NCBI RefSeq assembly: GCF_001456955.1
Contig: NZ_KQ758468.1
Location: 186,001 to 250,000 of the forward strand
Source of the DNA: Microbacterium enclense
Lineage (GTDB): Bacteria; Actinomycetota; Actinomycetes; Actinomycetales; Microbacteriaceae
Direction: 5' to 3'
DNA length: 64,000 bases
Below, in pieces: positions 1-9,420 of the stretch (its first letter is position 1; each line of letters begins with the position of its first letter). Position numbers and translations under genes: made by a program. The notes beneath the pieces were generated by a model. The model was given only the letters and a program-made list of their open reading frames with translations. It did no database searches and was not told the origin of the DNA.

Positions 1-506
1 CAGATGACCGCGCCGATGAAGTTGTAGAGCGTGTACTTGCGCCACGGCATGTGCCCGACGCCGGCCGCGATGGGGGCGAAGGTGCGCACCACCGGCACGA
101 AGCGGGCGAGGATGACGGTGAGCCCGCCGAACCGCTCGAAGAACGCGTTCGTGCGCTCGACGTTCTTCTTGCTGAAGATGCCCGACTCTTTGCGCTCGAA
201 GATCGAGGGACCGGCTTTGTGGCCGATGAAGTAACCGACCTCGCCGCCGACGAACGCGGCGACGCCGATGGCGAGCGCCACCCACCACGCGTTGATGCCG
301 AACACACCGTTGGGAGCCGCCGGCGTCGAGTGCGACAGCAGGCCCGCCATGATCAGCAGCGTGTCACCGGGCAGCAGGAACCCGATCAGCAGACCCGTCT
401 CGGCGAAGATGATGAAGCAGACCACCAGCAGAGCCCACGGCTGCGAGTTCGTGATGATCGTCGCGGGGTCGAGCCACGGGAGCAGGGCGGCGTTGGTGTG
501 GATCAC
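1..506 (-). CDS. DedA family membrane protein (3' end beyond window)
   Basis: The minus strand encodes an open frame that runs off the left edge; about 168 residues are visible from a GTG at 506. It shows an early hydrophobic segment, the stretch IGFLLPGDTLLIMAG (about residues 45-60), GGEVGYFIGHKAGP, and the family motif RFVPVVRTFAPIAAGVGHM, where the Arg and Pro residues typical of DedA/SNARE-associated (VTT) proteins are in place. DedA proteins are inner-membrane proteins; family members are implicated in lipid carrier flipping and envelope homeostasis, but no substrate can be read here. The GTG start is chosen because the reading frame has no better start and the predicted N-terminus fits the family; no strong ribosome binding site is visible. 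It lies downstream of tRNA-Leu on the same strand. Confidence 0.85.
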   Translation of the reverse strand, partial: MIHTNAALLPWLDPATIITNSQPWALLVVCFIIFAETGLLIGFLLPGDTLLIMAGLLSHSTPAAPNGVFGINAWWVALAIGVAAFVGGEVGYFIGHKAGPSIFERKESGIFSKKNVERTNAFFERFGGLTVILARFVPVVRTFAPIAAGVGHMPWRKYTLYNFIGAVI

Positions 507-566
507 ATCGGTCCCGTCGGGTCGGAGAATCGGTGCAGGTGCGGTGCCGGTGAGGCGGATCACCCG

Positions 567-648
567 TGCGGAAGGGGGGACTTGAACCCCCACGCCCGAA
601 GGCACAGGAACCTAAATCCTGCGTGTCTGCCGATTTCACCACTCCCGC
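567..648 (-). tRNA. tRNA-Leu (anticodon UAG)
   Basis: On the minus strand a class II tRNA can be folded. The 7-bp acceptor stem is GCGGGAG with CTTCCGC and the discriminator is A. The anticodon stem CAGGA/TCCTG closes the loop TTTAGGT, giving anticodon UAG, which reads CUA and other CUN codons. A variable arm (GTGCCTTCGGGCGT) and a T arm with TTCAAGT follow. CCA is not encoded. The same strand then runs into the DedA gene. Confidence 0.95.
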
Positions 649-699
649 GAGTGGGTTCAGTCTAAACGGGAGCCGCGTTTCCCCGATGTGAAGCCGCCG

Positions 700-2313
700 T
701 CAACCGCCCACCACCTCACCCGCGACTATCGTCGCGACGTTGCGGGTCTCGTGGATGCCGGCGGGGTGACCCGTGAACGGATCGCGGTCGGCGATCGCGA
801 GGTCGGCCGCGCGGCCGGGGGTGATCGCCCCGCCGGGGAGCCCGAGCAGATGGGCCGAGCCGCGCGTGTAGGCGTCGATCGAGGCTGCGAGATCGAGGGC
901 TTCGCCGTCACCGAGGGGCGTGGCATCCGGTTCGGTGGGTGGCCGGCGCGTTACGGCGACGTGCACGCCCTGCCACGGGTCGAAGCTCGACACGGGCCAG
1001 TCGGAGCCCATCGCCAGGCGCGCACCCGCGCGGTGCAGCGAGCCGAAGACGTAGAGCTCGTCGGCGCGGTCGTCGCCGATTGTCGGCAGCGTCGCCTGGC
1101 GGGTGAGCGCCGTCGCGCAGGCCCAGAACGGCTGGGCGTTCGCGGTCACCTCGAGCGCGGCGAAGCGGGCGACGTCGTCGGGGTGGATGAGCTGGATGTG
1201 CGCGATGTGATTGCGCACCCGCTGTCGGTCCGCCGGGGGCACCCGGGCGAAGCCGTCGAGCGCGTCGCGCACCGCCGCATCGCCGATGGCGTGCACGTGC
1301 ACGGCGATCCCCGCGGCGTTCAGCGCCGGCACCAGCCGCTGCACGAGCGCGGGCGAGAAGTACGACAGCCCGCGCTCCTCGCTTCCGACGTAGGGCTCGA
1401 GCAGATGAGCGGTGCGGGTCTCGACGATCCCGTCGAGCATGAGTTTGGCGGTGGCGCTCGGCAGGCCCGCCGCGGCGTTGGCCCGTGCGCGCCCGACGGC
1501 GTGTGCGACGAAGGCGTCGACACCGTCGGGGGTCAGATCGCGCGGCACCCAGATCGCCCCGGTCGCGCGTCCGCGCAGGGAGCCCTGGCGAAGAAGGTGG
1601 AGGTAGGCGTCGGTGAAGTCGGGGAACCCGCCGTAGGCGCCGAGCGCCGCCTCCTGCCAACCGGTGACCCCCGCGCCGAGCAGGTCGCGCGACAAGCGCA
1701 GGATGCCGCGGGCGACGTCTTCCGTGGCCGGTGAGGGCAGCAGCCGGGCGACGAGCTGCATCGCCCCCTCCCGCAGGGCGCCGCTCGGGCGGCCGTCGGT
1801 ATCTCTCTCGATGCGCCCGTCGGCGGGGTCGGGCGTCGAGGCGTCGAGCCCCGCCGCCGCCAGCGCCGCCGAGTTGGCCCACGCGCCGTGGTGATCGGCG
1901 TCGAGCAGCAGGGCGGGCCGGTCGGGCACGAGGGCGTCGAGGTGCGTCGCCTGCGGCCCCGAAGCCGGGAACAGCGTCGGATCCCACCCGCCGCCGACGA
2001 CCCACGGCGCGGGGGAGTCCGCGGCGAAGGCCCGCACGCGCGCGTCGATCTCCACGAGCGAGGCCGCGCCCGACAGGTCGCAGCGCAGCGCGTCCATGGC
2101 TCCGACGCCGAGGTGCACGTGCGCGTCGACGAAGCCCGGGGTGACGAGACCCCCGCGGGCGTCGAGGTCGTCCGCGCCCGTACCCACGGCATCCTGGACC
2201 GACGCCAGAGTCCCGACCGCGACGACGATCCCGTCGCGGATGCCGATGGTGTCGGCATCCTGTACCCGTCCGTCCGAGAAGACGACCGCGTTGCCGATGA
2301 TCAGAGCGCTCAC
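700..2313 (-). CDS. Amidohydrolase family protein (YtcJ-like)
   Basis: A 537-residue protein from a GTG start, MSALIIGNAVVFSDG. It has the N-terminal composite beta domain of amidohydrolases, then the metal-binding HVHLGVG motif (about residue 70). Further features are DADHHGAW, HVHAIGDAAVRDALDGF (around residue 320), the late metal-site region MGSDWPVSSFDPW, and a C-terminal ITPGRAADLAI(A)DRDPF stretch returning to the beta domain. These match the YtcJ/exoenzyme-regulator (AepA-like) branch of metal-dependent amidohydrolases, about 530 residues long. The substrate is unknown; family members hydrolyse amides or formamides. The open frame extends antisense over the neighbouring reductase gene, but the N-terminal homology begins at this GTG, 75 bp from the divergent gene. 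Confidence 0.85.
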   Translation of the reverse strand: MSALIIGNAVVFSDGRVQDADTIGIRDGIVVAVGTLASVQDAVGTGADDLDARGGLVTPGFVDAHVHLGVGAMDALRCDLSGAASLVEIDARVRAFAADSPAPWVVGGGWDPTLFPASGPQATHLDALVPDRPALLLDADHHGAWANSAALAAAGLDASTPDPADGRIERDTDGRPSGALREGAMQLVARLLPSPATEDVARGILRLSRDLLGAGVTGWQEAALGAYGGFPDFTDAYLHLLRQGSLRGRATGAIWVPRDLTPDGVDAFVAHAVGRARANAAAGLPSATAKLMLDGIVETRTAHLLEPYVGSEERGLSYFSPALVQRLVPALNAAGIAVHVHAIGDAAVRDALDGFARVPPADRQRVRNHIAHIQLIHPDDVARFAALEVTANAQPFWACATALTRQATLPTIGDDRADELYVFGSLHRAGARLAMGSDWPVSSFDPWQGVHVAVTRRPPTEPDATPLGDGEALDLAASIDAYTRGSAHLLGLPGGAITPGRAADLAIADRDPFTGHPAGIHETRNVATIVAGEVVGG

Positions 2314-2388
2314 CGCCCCAGTGTGGCGGGCGCCGCCACGACACGCCGAGCGGGAATGCGAGCCGCCGCGTGCCCCTTGTCCCTCTGT

Positions 2389-3411
2389 ATGCAGGCGATC
2401 ACGTACTCCCAGACCGGTGACTCCTCCGTCCTCACGCTCGTCGAGCGTCCTCTGCCCGAACCCGGGCCCGGCGAGGTGCGCGTGCGCATCGCCGTGTCGG
2501 GCGTGAACCCGACCGACTGGAAGGCGCGCGAGGGCGGTCGCCCGTTCTCGTGGGACGAGGTCACCCCGAACCAGGACGGGGCGGGAACGGTGGATGCCGT
2601 CGGCGACGGCGTCGACGACGTCTCGGTGGGGCAGCGGGTGTGGATCTACCTCGCCCAGCACGAGCGCCCGACGGGCACGGCCGCCGAGTACGCCGTCATC
2701 CCCGCGTCTCGCGCGGTGCCGCTGGCCGATGACGCCTCGTTCGCCCTCGGTGCGAGCCTCGGCGTTCCGGCGATGACCGCGCACCGCGCGCTGACCGTGC
2801 ACGAGAACGGACCGTCGCGGCTGGCCCCCGGCGCCCTCGACGGGCGGACGGTGCTCGTGCAGGGCGGCGCCGGCGCCGTCGGGCACGCCGCGATCCAGCT
2901 CGCGGTGTGGGCCGGGGCGACGGTCATCGCCACCGTCAGCAGCGACGAGAAAGAGGCACTCGCCCGCGCGGCTGGTGCCCACCACGTCGTGCAGTACCCG
3001 AGCGAGACGCTCGCCGACGGCATCCGCGAGCTCGCCCCGAATGGGGTCGACCACATCGTCGAGGTCGCCATCGCCGACAACGCGGCCCTCGACGTCGAGG
3101 TGATCGCCAACCACGGTTCGATCGGCTACTACGCCGACAACGGCGGAGACCGCTTCTCCGCCGCGGTGCGCGCCAGCTTCGCCAAGAACGTGCGCTGGCA
3201 GGGACTGCTGCTCTACACGGTCGGCGAAGACGCCCTCGCCGCCGCCGCCCACGACGTGTCGGCCGCCGTCGCCGACGGTGTGCTGCCGGTCGGAGACGAT
3301 GCCGGGCTGCCGCTGACGTGGTTCGCGCTCGCCGAGACCGCCGCCGCTCACGACGCCGTCGCGGACGGCGCCACCGGCAAGGTGCTCATCCGCGTCGGCG
3401 ACGCGGAGTAA
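2389..3411 (+). CDS. NADPH:quinone reductase / zinc-type alcohol dehydrogenase-like protein
   Basis: A 340-residue MDR-superfamily protein starting MQAITYSQTGDSSVL. The N-terminal GroES-like domain carries GVNPTDWKAREGG and NQDGAGTVDAVGDGV. The Rossmann domain carries the nucleotide-binding run VLVQGGAGAVGHAAIQLAVWAGA (about residues 148-170), followed by AGAHHVVQYPSE. No Cys cluster for structural zinc is seen, which fits the zeta-crystallin/quinone oxidoreductase branch rather than true zinc alcohol dehydrogenases. It probably catalyses NADPH-dependent reduction of quinones or enones in the cytoplasm; the natural substrate is unknown. It is divergent from the amidohydrolase gene and convergent with the MFS gene. 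Confidence 0.85.
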   Translation: MQAITYSQTGDSSVLTLVERPLPEPGPGEVRVRIAVSGVNPTDWKAREGGRPFSWDEVTPNQDGAGTVDAVGDGVDDVSVGQRVWIYLAQHERPTGTAAEYAVIPASRAVPLADDASFALGASLGVPAMTAHRALTVHENGPSRLAPGALDGRTVLVQGGAGAVGHAAIQLAVWAGATVIATVSSDEKEALARAAGAHHVVQYPSETLADGIRELAPNGVDHIVEVAIADNAALDVEVIANHGSIGYYADNGGDRFSAAVRASFAKNVRWQGLLLYTVGEDALAAAAHDVSAAVADGVLPVGDDAGLPLTWFALAETAAAHDAVADGATGKVLIRVGDAE

Positions 3412-3460
3412 CCGCCGCATGAGAACCGCCGGGGCCGCGCTGATGCGCGACCCCGGCTCC

Positions 3461-4750
3461 TCACCGCGCCCGCGGCACGTACCTCGGCACCCACCGGATG
3501 AAGCCCACCGCTCCGAGCACGGCGATCACCCCCATCGCGCCGACGCCGACCGATAGCGAGGCAGCGGCCGTGAGCGCCGACACGATGAGCGGAGCCACCG
3601 CGCCCCCGGCATCCGTCAACGTGCGCCACGAACCGAGGAAGGCGGCCGGCTCGTTCGGCGGGGCGATGTCAGCGCCGAGGGTCAGCAGGATGCCGCTCGA
3701 CAGGCCGTTGCCCACCCCCAGCACCGCGGCGAACATCGCGTACCACATGGCCGCCGACCCCAGCTCGTGCGTGAACGACAGCGACAGGAACCCCGCACCC
3801 ATGAGGATCATCGCCGGCAGTGCCGCCCACAGACGGCCGAAGCGGTCCATGACCTGGCCGCTCGCGTAGAACAGGGCGAAGTCGATCGCCCCCGAGACCC
3901 CGACGACCACCGCGATCGTGCCGGCGTCCGACCCCAGCGACACGCCCCACAGCGGGAGCACCACCTGCCGGGCCGAACGCACCGCCGACAGCGAGGCCGC
4001 CGCCAGGCCGAGCCGCGCGAGAACGCCCCGGAATCGCCACATCGTGCGGAAGACGCCGACCCGTTCGACGATCGGGATGGCCCCGGTCACCGGCTCGCCG
4101 CTGTCTTCGGCCTCGCCCGCCCCGGTGGGGGAGCGCCGCATCGCGCCCGCGCCGACGGGGACGGCCTTCTCGGGATCCGGTCCGAGGAACACCAGCAGGA
4201 TCACCGCGATCTGGCACACGGCGAAGAAGACGACGGATGCCGTCTCGTCGCCGAAGATCCCGAGCAGCGCCGCCGAGATGAACGGGCCGACGAACATGCC
4301 GAGCCGGAACGTTCCCCCCAGCAGCGACAACGCCCGGGCGCGGAAATGCAGGGGCACGCGCGTGGTCATGAACGAGTGGCGCGCGAGCGCGAACGCCGCG
4401 GCGCAGAATCCGATGAGGAAGACCGCCGCGGCGAAGAACAGCAGCGACGGGGCGAACACGATCCCCACGAGGCCCGCCAGCACCACGATGCCGGCGACGC
4501 CCATCGTCACGCGCTCGCCGAAGCGGGCGACGGCCCACCCGGCCGGGATGTTGCCGCAGAGCTGACCGACGACGAGCGCGGATGCCACCAGCGCGGCCAG
4601 CGCCACGTCGGCGCCGAGCCGGTCGGCGATCACGGGGATCAGGGGGATGACCGCGCCCTCGCCGATGGCGAAGAGCAGCGTCGGTCCGTAGATCATCGGC
4701 GCGAAGCGCACCAGCACGTTCCGGGGAGAGTTGGCTGTCACCGTCTCCAC
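3461..4750 (-). CDS. MFS transporter
   Basis: About 429 residues with twelve hydrophobic segments. The MFS loop 2-3 signature region is visible (NIPAGWAVARFGERVTMG), and a second-half equivalent is ASGQVMDRFGRLWAALPA. The long central loop is rich in Gly, Pro and acidic residues. Substrate is unknown; drug or metabolite efflux is the usual guess for this family. Start is uncertain between GTG at 4750 and GTG at 4741 (VTANSPRNVLVRFAP). Both lie within 27 bp of the divergent prfB start, so the two promoters must overlap. Confidence 0.8.
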   Translation of the reverse strand: METVTANSPRNVLVRFAPMIYGPTLLFAIGEGAVIPLIPVIADRLGADVALAALVASALVVGQLCGNIPAGWAVARFGERVTMGVAGIVVLAGLVGIVFAPSLLFFAAAVFLIGFCAAAFALARHSFMTTRVPLHFRARALSLLGGTFRLGMFVGPFISAALLGIFGDETASVVFFAVCQIAVILLVFLGPDPEKAVPVGAGAMRRSPTGAGEAEDSGEPVTGAIPIVERVGVFRTMWRFRGVLARLGLAAASLSAVRSARQVVLPLWGVSLGSDAGTIAVVVGVSGAIDFALFYASGQVMDRFGRLWAALPAMILMGAGFLSLSFTHELGSAAMWYAMFAAVLGVGNGLSSGILLTLGADIAPPNEPAAFLGSWRTLTDAGGAVAPLIVSALTAAASLSVGVGAMGVIAVLGAVGFIRWVPRYVPRAR

Positions 4751-4767
4751 GATAGGCTGGATGCCAA

Positions 4768-5880
4768 ATGCTCGAACTCGATTTGACCGCCGACATCCAG
4801 GCGCTGCGCTCGACCTTCGCCGATATCCAGGCCGTGGTCGACGTCGACGCACTCAAAGCCGACATCGACCGCCTGAACGAAGAGGCCGGTGCGCCCGACC
4901 TGTGGGACGACGTCGACAACGCGCAGAAGGTGACCAGCCGGCTCAGCCACCGCCAGGCCGAGCTCAAGCGCATCACCGAGATCGAGCAGCGCCTCGACGA
5001 CCTCGAGGTGCTCGTCGAGCTCGCGATCGAGATGGAAGACGAAGACTCCGCCGACGAGGCCCGCCGCGAGCTCGCCGCGCTGAAAGACGTCATCGGCCAG
5101 CTCGAGGTGCAGACGCTCCTCGACGGCGAGTACGACGCGCGCTCCGCGGTCGTGACCATCCGCTCGGGCGCCGGCGGCGACGACGCCACCGACTTCGCCG
5201 AGATGCTGCTGCGCATGTACCTGCGCTGGTGCGAGCGTCACAAGTACCCCGCGAAGGTCATGGACATGTCGTACGCCGAGGGCGCGGGCATCAAATCGGC
5301 CACCTTCGAGGTCGACGTGCCCTACGCCTACGGCACGCTCTCGGTCGAGGCCGGCACGCACCGTCTCGCGCGCATCAGCCCCTTCGGTGGCGCCGACAAG
5401 CGCCAGACGAGCTTCGCCGCGGTCGAGGTCATCCCCGTCATGGAAGAAGCCGTCGAGGTCGACGTGCCCGAGGGCGACATCCGCGTCGACGTCTTCCGTT
5501 CGTCGGGCCCCGGCGGCCAGTCGGTCAACACGACCGACTCCGCCGTGCGCATCACGCACATCCCCACCGGTCTCGTCGTGTCGATGCAGAACGAGAAGTC
5601 GCAGATCCAGAACCGCGCGGCCGCCATGCGCGTGCTGCAGACCCGTCTGCTCCTGCTCAAGCGCGAAGAAGAAGCGGCGAAGAAGAAAGAGCTCGCGGGC
5701 ACGATCACCGCCAGCTGGGGCGACCAGATGCGCTCCTACTTCCTGTACGGGCAGCAGCTGGTGAAAGACCTTCGCACCGGCTACGAGGTCGGAAACCCGG
5801 CGGTCGTCTTCGACGGCGACCTCGACGGCCTCATCGCCGCCGGCATCCGTTGGCGCAAGCGCAAAGACGACGACGACTGA
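4768..5880 (+). CDS. prfB: Peptide chain release factor 2
   Basis: A 370-residue class I release factor. The coiled N-terminal domain is followed by SGAGGDDATDFAEML (about 133-147), the UGA-reading tripeptide SPF within ARISPFGGADKRQTSF (204-206), and the catalytic GGQ in SSGPGGQSVNTTDSAV (249-251), which triggers ester hydrolysis on the ribosome. It terminates translation at UGA and UAA. Unlike the classical E. coli gene, the reading frame is continuous from the ATG, so there is no programmed +1 frameshift near codon 26. A TAGGCT -10-like element lies 9 bp upstream of the ATG, suggesting a near-leaderless transcript. A strong terminator follows. Confidence 0.97.
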   Translation: MLELDLTADIQALRSTFADIQAVVDVDALKADIDRLNEEAGAPDLWDDVDNAQKVTSRLSHRQAELKRITEIEQRLDDLEVLVELAIEMEDEDSADEARRELAALKDVIGQLEVQTLLDGEYDARSAVVTIRSGAGGDDATDFAEMLLRMYLRWCERHKYPAKVMDMSYAEGAGIKSATFEVDVPYAYGTLSVEAGTHRLARISPFGGADKRQTSFAAVEVIPVMEEAVEVDVPEGDIRVDVFRSSGPGGQSVNTTDSAVRITHIPTGLVVSMQNEKSQIQNRAAAMRVLQTRLLLLKREEEAAKKKELAGTITASWGDQMRSYFLYGQQLVKDLRTGYEVGNPAVVFDGDLDGLIAAGIRWRKRKDDDD

Positions 5881-5900
5881 CGCGTCTCCCGTTTCCCGAG

Positions 5901-5944
5901 AAGCCCTGTGGATGCCGGTGCCCCGGCATCCACAGGGCTTTCTC
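5901..5944 (+). terminator. Rho-independent terminator after prfB
   Basis: A perfect 18-bp inverted repeat, arms AAGCCCTGTGGATGCCGG and CCGGCATCCACAGGGCTT, with a 4-nt loop and a short T-rich end. It separates prfB from ftsE. Confidence 0.9.
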
Positions 5945-6006
5945 CGTTCCGGGTCACGGCGCGTCTTGACGGCGTGCCCAGAACGCCCGTTTAGGCTCGT
6001 CGAGCC

Positions 6007-7053
6007 ATGATCCGGTTCGAGAACGTCACCAAGCGGTATCGCGGCACCGCGAAGCCCGCCCTGAACGCCGTCGACTTCGAAGTGCTCCGCGGGGAGTTCG
6101 TCTTCCTCGTCGGCGCCTCGGGGTCGGGGAAGTCGTCGTGCCTGCAGCTCATCCTGCGGGCGGAGACCCCCAGCGAGGGGCGCGTCGTCGTGCTCGGCCG
6201 CGACCTGCGCACCCTGTCCAACCGCAAGGTGCCCTACTTCCGTCGCGAGATCGGCTCGGTCTTCCAGGACTTCCGCCTGCTGCCGAACAAGACGGTGTTC
6301 CAGAACGTCGCCTTCACGCTGCAGGTGACCGGCTCGTCGCGCGGCTTCATCCAGCAGGCCGTGCCCGAGGTGCTCGCGCTGGTCGGCCTCGACGGCAAAG
6401 AGAAGCGCCTCCCGCACGAGCTGTCGGGCGGGGAGCAGCAGCGCGTCGCGATCGCGCGCGCACTCGTCAACCGCCCCCAGGTGCTGCTCGCCGACGAGCC
6501 GACCGGAAACCTCGACCCCGGTACCTCCACCGACATCATGCGCCTGCTCGCCCGCATCAACGCCGGCGGCACCACCGTGGTCATGGCCACGCACGAGGCC
6601 GGTTTCGTCGACCAGATGCAGCGGCGCGTGATCGAGCTGCGCGGCGGCGAGCTGGTGCGCGATGAGCGCGGCGGCGGCTACGGCGACACGGCCAGCATCC
6701 CGCGCCTGACACCCGAGGTCGAGAAGGGCGCGGCGGCCGTCGCCGCCCTCACGGCCGTGCTCGAGGTGCAGCGCGAGGTCACCGGTCTCACCGGCCCGGT
6801 CGAGCCGCTGCCCCAGACGGAGGCCGCGCCCGCGCCCCGGACCGCGTCGACACCGGATGCCGTGGCATCCGCCCCCGTGGCGCCGTCCGCCGAGGCCCCG
6901 GTCGACGAGTCCGCACGGGCGCCGCGCGAGCCCTCGACCACCACCGGGTTCATCCCGGTCACGACCCCCGACGTCGACGAGCTCGGCCTGGCCGACCGGC
7001 TCGGGCTCGGCACGAAGAAAGACGGCAGCGACGAAGTGGGACCCACGACATGA
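6007..7053 (+). CDS. ftsE: Cell division ATP-binding protein FtsE with long C-terminal tail
   Basis: The first ~230 residues are a standard FtsE ATPase: Walker A GASGSGKS (36-43), Q-loop FQDFRLLPN, signature LSGGEQQR (139-146), Walker B LLADEP (160-165), and ATHEAGF with the switch His. FtsE pairs with FtsX in the membrane and controls peptidoglycan hydrolases during division. At 348 residues it is about 120 longer than the usual family member. The extra C-terminus is rich in Ala, Pro, Thr and acidic residues and ends [21 protein letters not shown], so it is probably disordered with a short terminal helix. The ATG is preceded by TAGGCT and a 9-nt spacer. The stop overlaps the ftsX start. Confidence 0.95.
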   Translation: MIRFENVTKRYRGTAKPALNAVDFEVLRGEFVFLVGASGSGKSSCLQLILRAETPSEGRVVVLGRDLRTLSNRKVPYFRREIGSVFQDFRLLPNKTVFQNVAFTLQVTGSSRGFIQQAVPEVLALVGLDGKEKRLPHELSGGEQQRVAIARALVNRPQVLLADEPTGNLDPGTSTDIMRLLARINAGGTTVVMATHEAGFVDQMQRRVIELRGGELVRDERGGGYGDTASIPRLTPEVEKGAAAVAALTAVLEVQREVTGLTGPVEPLPQTEAAPAPRTASTPDAVASAPVAPSAEAPVDESARAPREPSTTTGFIPVTTPDVDELGLADRLGLGTKKDGSDEVGPTT

Positions 7054-7967
7054 GGATCGGACTCATCCTGTCGGAGGCCTTCACGGGCCTTCGGCGCAAT
7101 GCGTCGATGGTGATCTCCGTCATCCTCGTCACCTTCGTCTCGCTGACCTTCGTCGGCGCGGCGATGCTCATGCAGATGCAGATCGGCAAGATGCAGTCGT
7201 ACTGGGCCGACCGGGCCCAGGTGGCGGTGTCGATGTGCGCGACGGTCTCCGACGTCGACACCTGTCAAGCCGGCCAGGCCGCCACCCAGGACCAGATCGA
7301 CGCGGTCAAGGCCAAGCTCGACGGACCCGCTCTCGCCCCGCTGATCCGCGACTACACCTACGCGACCAGCGAGCAGGTGTTCGAGAACGCCAAGGGCCTG
7401 CTGCCCGAGGACATCCTCGGCGTGGTCACCGCCGACCAGTTCAATGCCACGTTCAGCATCAACCTCGTCGACCAACGCCAGTCCGACGTCATCATCGAGG
7501 CCTTCAGCGGTCAGACCGGCGTCGAAGACGTCACCGACCAGCTGCAGTACCTCGAGCCCCTCTTCCAGACGCTGACGGTGGCGACCTACGTCGCCGTCGG
7601 CATCGCCGGGCTCATGCTCATCGCCGCCGTGCTGCTGATCGCCACCACCATCCGGCTGTCGGCTTTCGCCCGCCGGCGCGAGCTCGGCATCATGCGTCTC
7701 GTGGGAGCGTCCAACCGGTTCATCCAAACGCCGTTCGTCCTCGAGGGCGTGCTGGCGGCCCTCGTCGGTTCGGCGCTCGCGAGCGTCGCGGTCTGGGCGA
7801 TGGTCGGCGTCGGCGTCGATCAGTACCTGCGCGACCGCGTCGGCTTCATCACGTCGTGGGTCGACATCGGCGACGTGGCCATCGTCATCCCGGTGATCGT
7901 CGTGCTGGGTGTCGTGCTCGCGGCCCTCAGCGCGAGCTTCGCCATCCGTCGCTGGCTCCGCGCCTAG
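7050..7967 (+). CDS. ftsX: Cell division protein FtsX
   Basis: A 305-residue permease-like protein starting [17 protein letters not shown] and overlapping ftsE by 4 bp (ATGA), so the two are translationally coupled. It has one membrane segment near residues 20-45, an extracellular domain of about 120 residues containing two Cys ([15 protein letters not shown]), then three membrane segments in an FtsX domain. The cytoplasmic coupling region [19 protein letters not shown] is the family hallmark. Together with FtsE it activates a peptidoglycan hydrolase across the membrane. Confidence 0.95.
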   Translation: MRIGLILSEAFTGLRRNASMVISVILVTFVSLTFVGAAMLMQMQIGKMQSYWADRAQVAVSMCATVSDVDTCQAGQAATQDQIDAVKAKLDGPALAPLIRDYTYATSEQVFENAKGLLPEDILGVVTADQFNATFSINLVDQRQSDVIIEAFSGQTGVEDVTDQLQYLEPLFQTLTVATYVAVGIAGLMLIAAVLLIATTIRLSAFARRRELGIMRLVGASNRFIQTPFVLEGVLAALVGSALASVAVWAMVGVGVDQYLRDRVGFITSWVDIGDVAIVIPVIVVLGVVLAALSASFAIRRWLRA

Positions 7968-8053
7968 CGGATCGGCGCCCCGCGCGAAGCCGGCATCCGG
8001 TGTGGGGTAATCTGTAAGGCTCCGTGTGCCCATGATCATGAGGAGGTGGCACC

Positions 8054-8530
8054 ATGCCTCGTGAGCAGGGTGAGAAGCTCATCGCGTCGAACAAGAAGGC
8101 GCGTCACGACTACGCCATCGAGAAGACCTACGAGGCCGGTCTGATCCTGACCGGCACCGAGGTGAAGTCGCTGCGTCAGGGACGCGCCAACCTCACCGAC
8201 GGCTACGCCTACATCGACGGCGGGCAGGCCTACCTCGACGCCGTGCACATCCCCGAGTACTCGCAGGGGCACTGGACCAACCACTCCGCCAAGCGCACGC
8301 GCAAGCTGCTCCTGCACAAAGAAGAGATCATCAAGCTGTCGCACGCGGTGTCGGCGGGCGGCTACACGCTCGTGCCGTTGCGGCTGTACTTCCTCGACGG
8401 GCGCGCGAAGGTCGAGATCGCCGTGGCGAAGGGAAAGCGCGAGTTCGAGAAGCGCCAGACCATCCGCGAGCGCGAAGACAAGCGCGAGGCCGAGCGGGCG
8501 ATGCGCACGAAGAACCGCCTGGGCGAGTAG
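8054..8530 (+). CDS. smpB: SsrA-binding protein SmpB
   Basis: A 158-residue protein with the SmpB features ARHDYAIEKTYEAGLILTGTEVKS near the N-terminus (read in pieces: DYAIEKTYEAG, LTGTEVKSLR), LLLHKEEIIKL, YTLVPLRLYF and a basic C-terminal tail KREFEKRQTIREREDKR. It binds tmRNA and delivers it to stalled ribosomes. A clear ribosome binding site, GAGGAGGT, precedes the ATG. Its RNA partner ssrA lies 1.2 kb downstream on the same strand. Confidence 0.97.
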   Translation: MPREQGEKLIASNKKARHDYAIEKTYEAGLILTGTEVKSLRQGRANLTDGYAYIDGGQAYLDAVHIPEYSQGHWTNHSAKRTRKLLLHKEEIIKLSHAVSAGGYTLVPLRLYFLDGRAKVEIAVAKGKREFEKRQTIREREDKREAERAMRTKNRLGE

Positions 8531-8763
8531 GCCGGGGTCGGTCGCGGGGTTTGTCGGCTGGCGCCGTGTGGGGTTGCGCGGCCCGTGCCCGTGCGGCTCG
8601 CTCGACCGGCGTCGTGCGGGGCGGGGCCGGTGACCGTGGGGCTCGCGGAGGATGGCGTCGCGTCGTGCGGGCCTCGGGGTCGTCGGCGTCGGGTGTCGGT
8701 CGGACAGCCGCGCGGGGCGCGGTGCGGGCCCGCGAGGGTGTGGCTCGACAGGGTCCTTCGGTG

Positions 8764-9420
8764 CTACTCCGCGCGGAAGCGCCCCTCGACGACCGACGTC
8801 ACGTCGATCTCGGGCGGCTGCAGGCTGAACGACGGTCCGTGGGCGTTGCTCGCGGCCATGAGGCGCGCGTTGATCGGCGCCGGCGCTTCGGGGCGAGCGC
8901 CGAGCAGGCCGGCGTCGGCGATCTCGACGGCGGAGACGGATGCCAGCCCCAGCGCGTCCGCGTACGCGGCGGCGCGTTCGACGGCGACGTGCACCGCCTC
9001 AGCGGCGACCTCGCGCTCCACGCGCGCGCGGGTGTCGGGGGAGAGGCGCCACTCGACCGCCGTGACCTGCACGTCGTCGGACTCGGCGACATCGCCCAAC
9101 CACCACGACAGCGCACCGGCGTCGGTGAAGGTCGCCGAGACCTCGACGCTGGCGTGGTGCACGAGGGGGAGCTGGACGCCCTCGTTGTTCCACGGCCTGT
9201 CGGACCAGACCGACACGCGGGCGCTCGACCATTCCGACACCTCGCCGGAGCGCAGGTGCGCGACCAGGCCGTCCTGCACCGTTGACGCACGTTCCTGCGC
9301 GCGTTCGACCACGGGGCCGCGCGAGGGGCCGTCGGTCGAGACCGTGACGCGCACCGCCGCCTCCTCCGCTCGCACGCGGGCACTGCTCTCGCCTCGGACG
9401 GTGATGACGACGTCGCTCAT
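8764..9420 (-). CDS. SIMPL domain (DUF541) protein
   Basis: A 218-residue protein starting MSDVVITVRGESSARVRAEEAAVRVTV, typical of SIMPL/DUF541 proteins, with the usual ending region on beta strands (FSLQPPEIDVTSVVEGRFRAE). No signal peptide is seen, so a cytoplasmic location is likely, unlike periplasmic Gram-negative relatives. Function is poorly defined in the family. It lies on the opposite strand between smpB and ssrA. Confidence 0.75.
   Translation of the reverse strand: MSDVVITVRGESSARVRAEEAAVRVTVSTDGPSRGPVVERAQERASTVQDGLVAHLRSGEVSEWSSARVSVWSDRPWNNEGVQLPLVHHASVEVSATFTDAGALSWWLGDVAESDDVQVTAVEWRLSPDTRARVEREVAAEAVHVAVERAAAYADALGLASVSAVEIADAGLLGARPEAPAPINARLMAASNAHGPSFSLQPPEIDVTSVVEGRFRAE

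Noticed and set aside
2314..3420. Minus-strand open frame continuing upstream of the amidohydrolase GTG over the whole quinone reductase gene
   Set aside because: It is antisense to a well-supported gene, has the Arg/Gly/His-rich composition of a high-GC shadow, and family similarity of the amidohydrolase begins only at 2313.
4768..4860. Programmed +1 frameshift in prfB
   Set aside because: The reading frame is continuous through codon 26, with no in-frame UGA and no anti-Shine-Dalgarno slip site.
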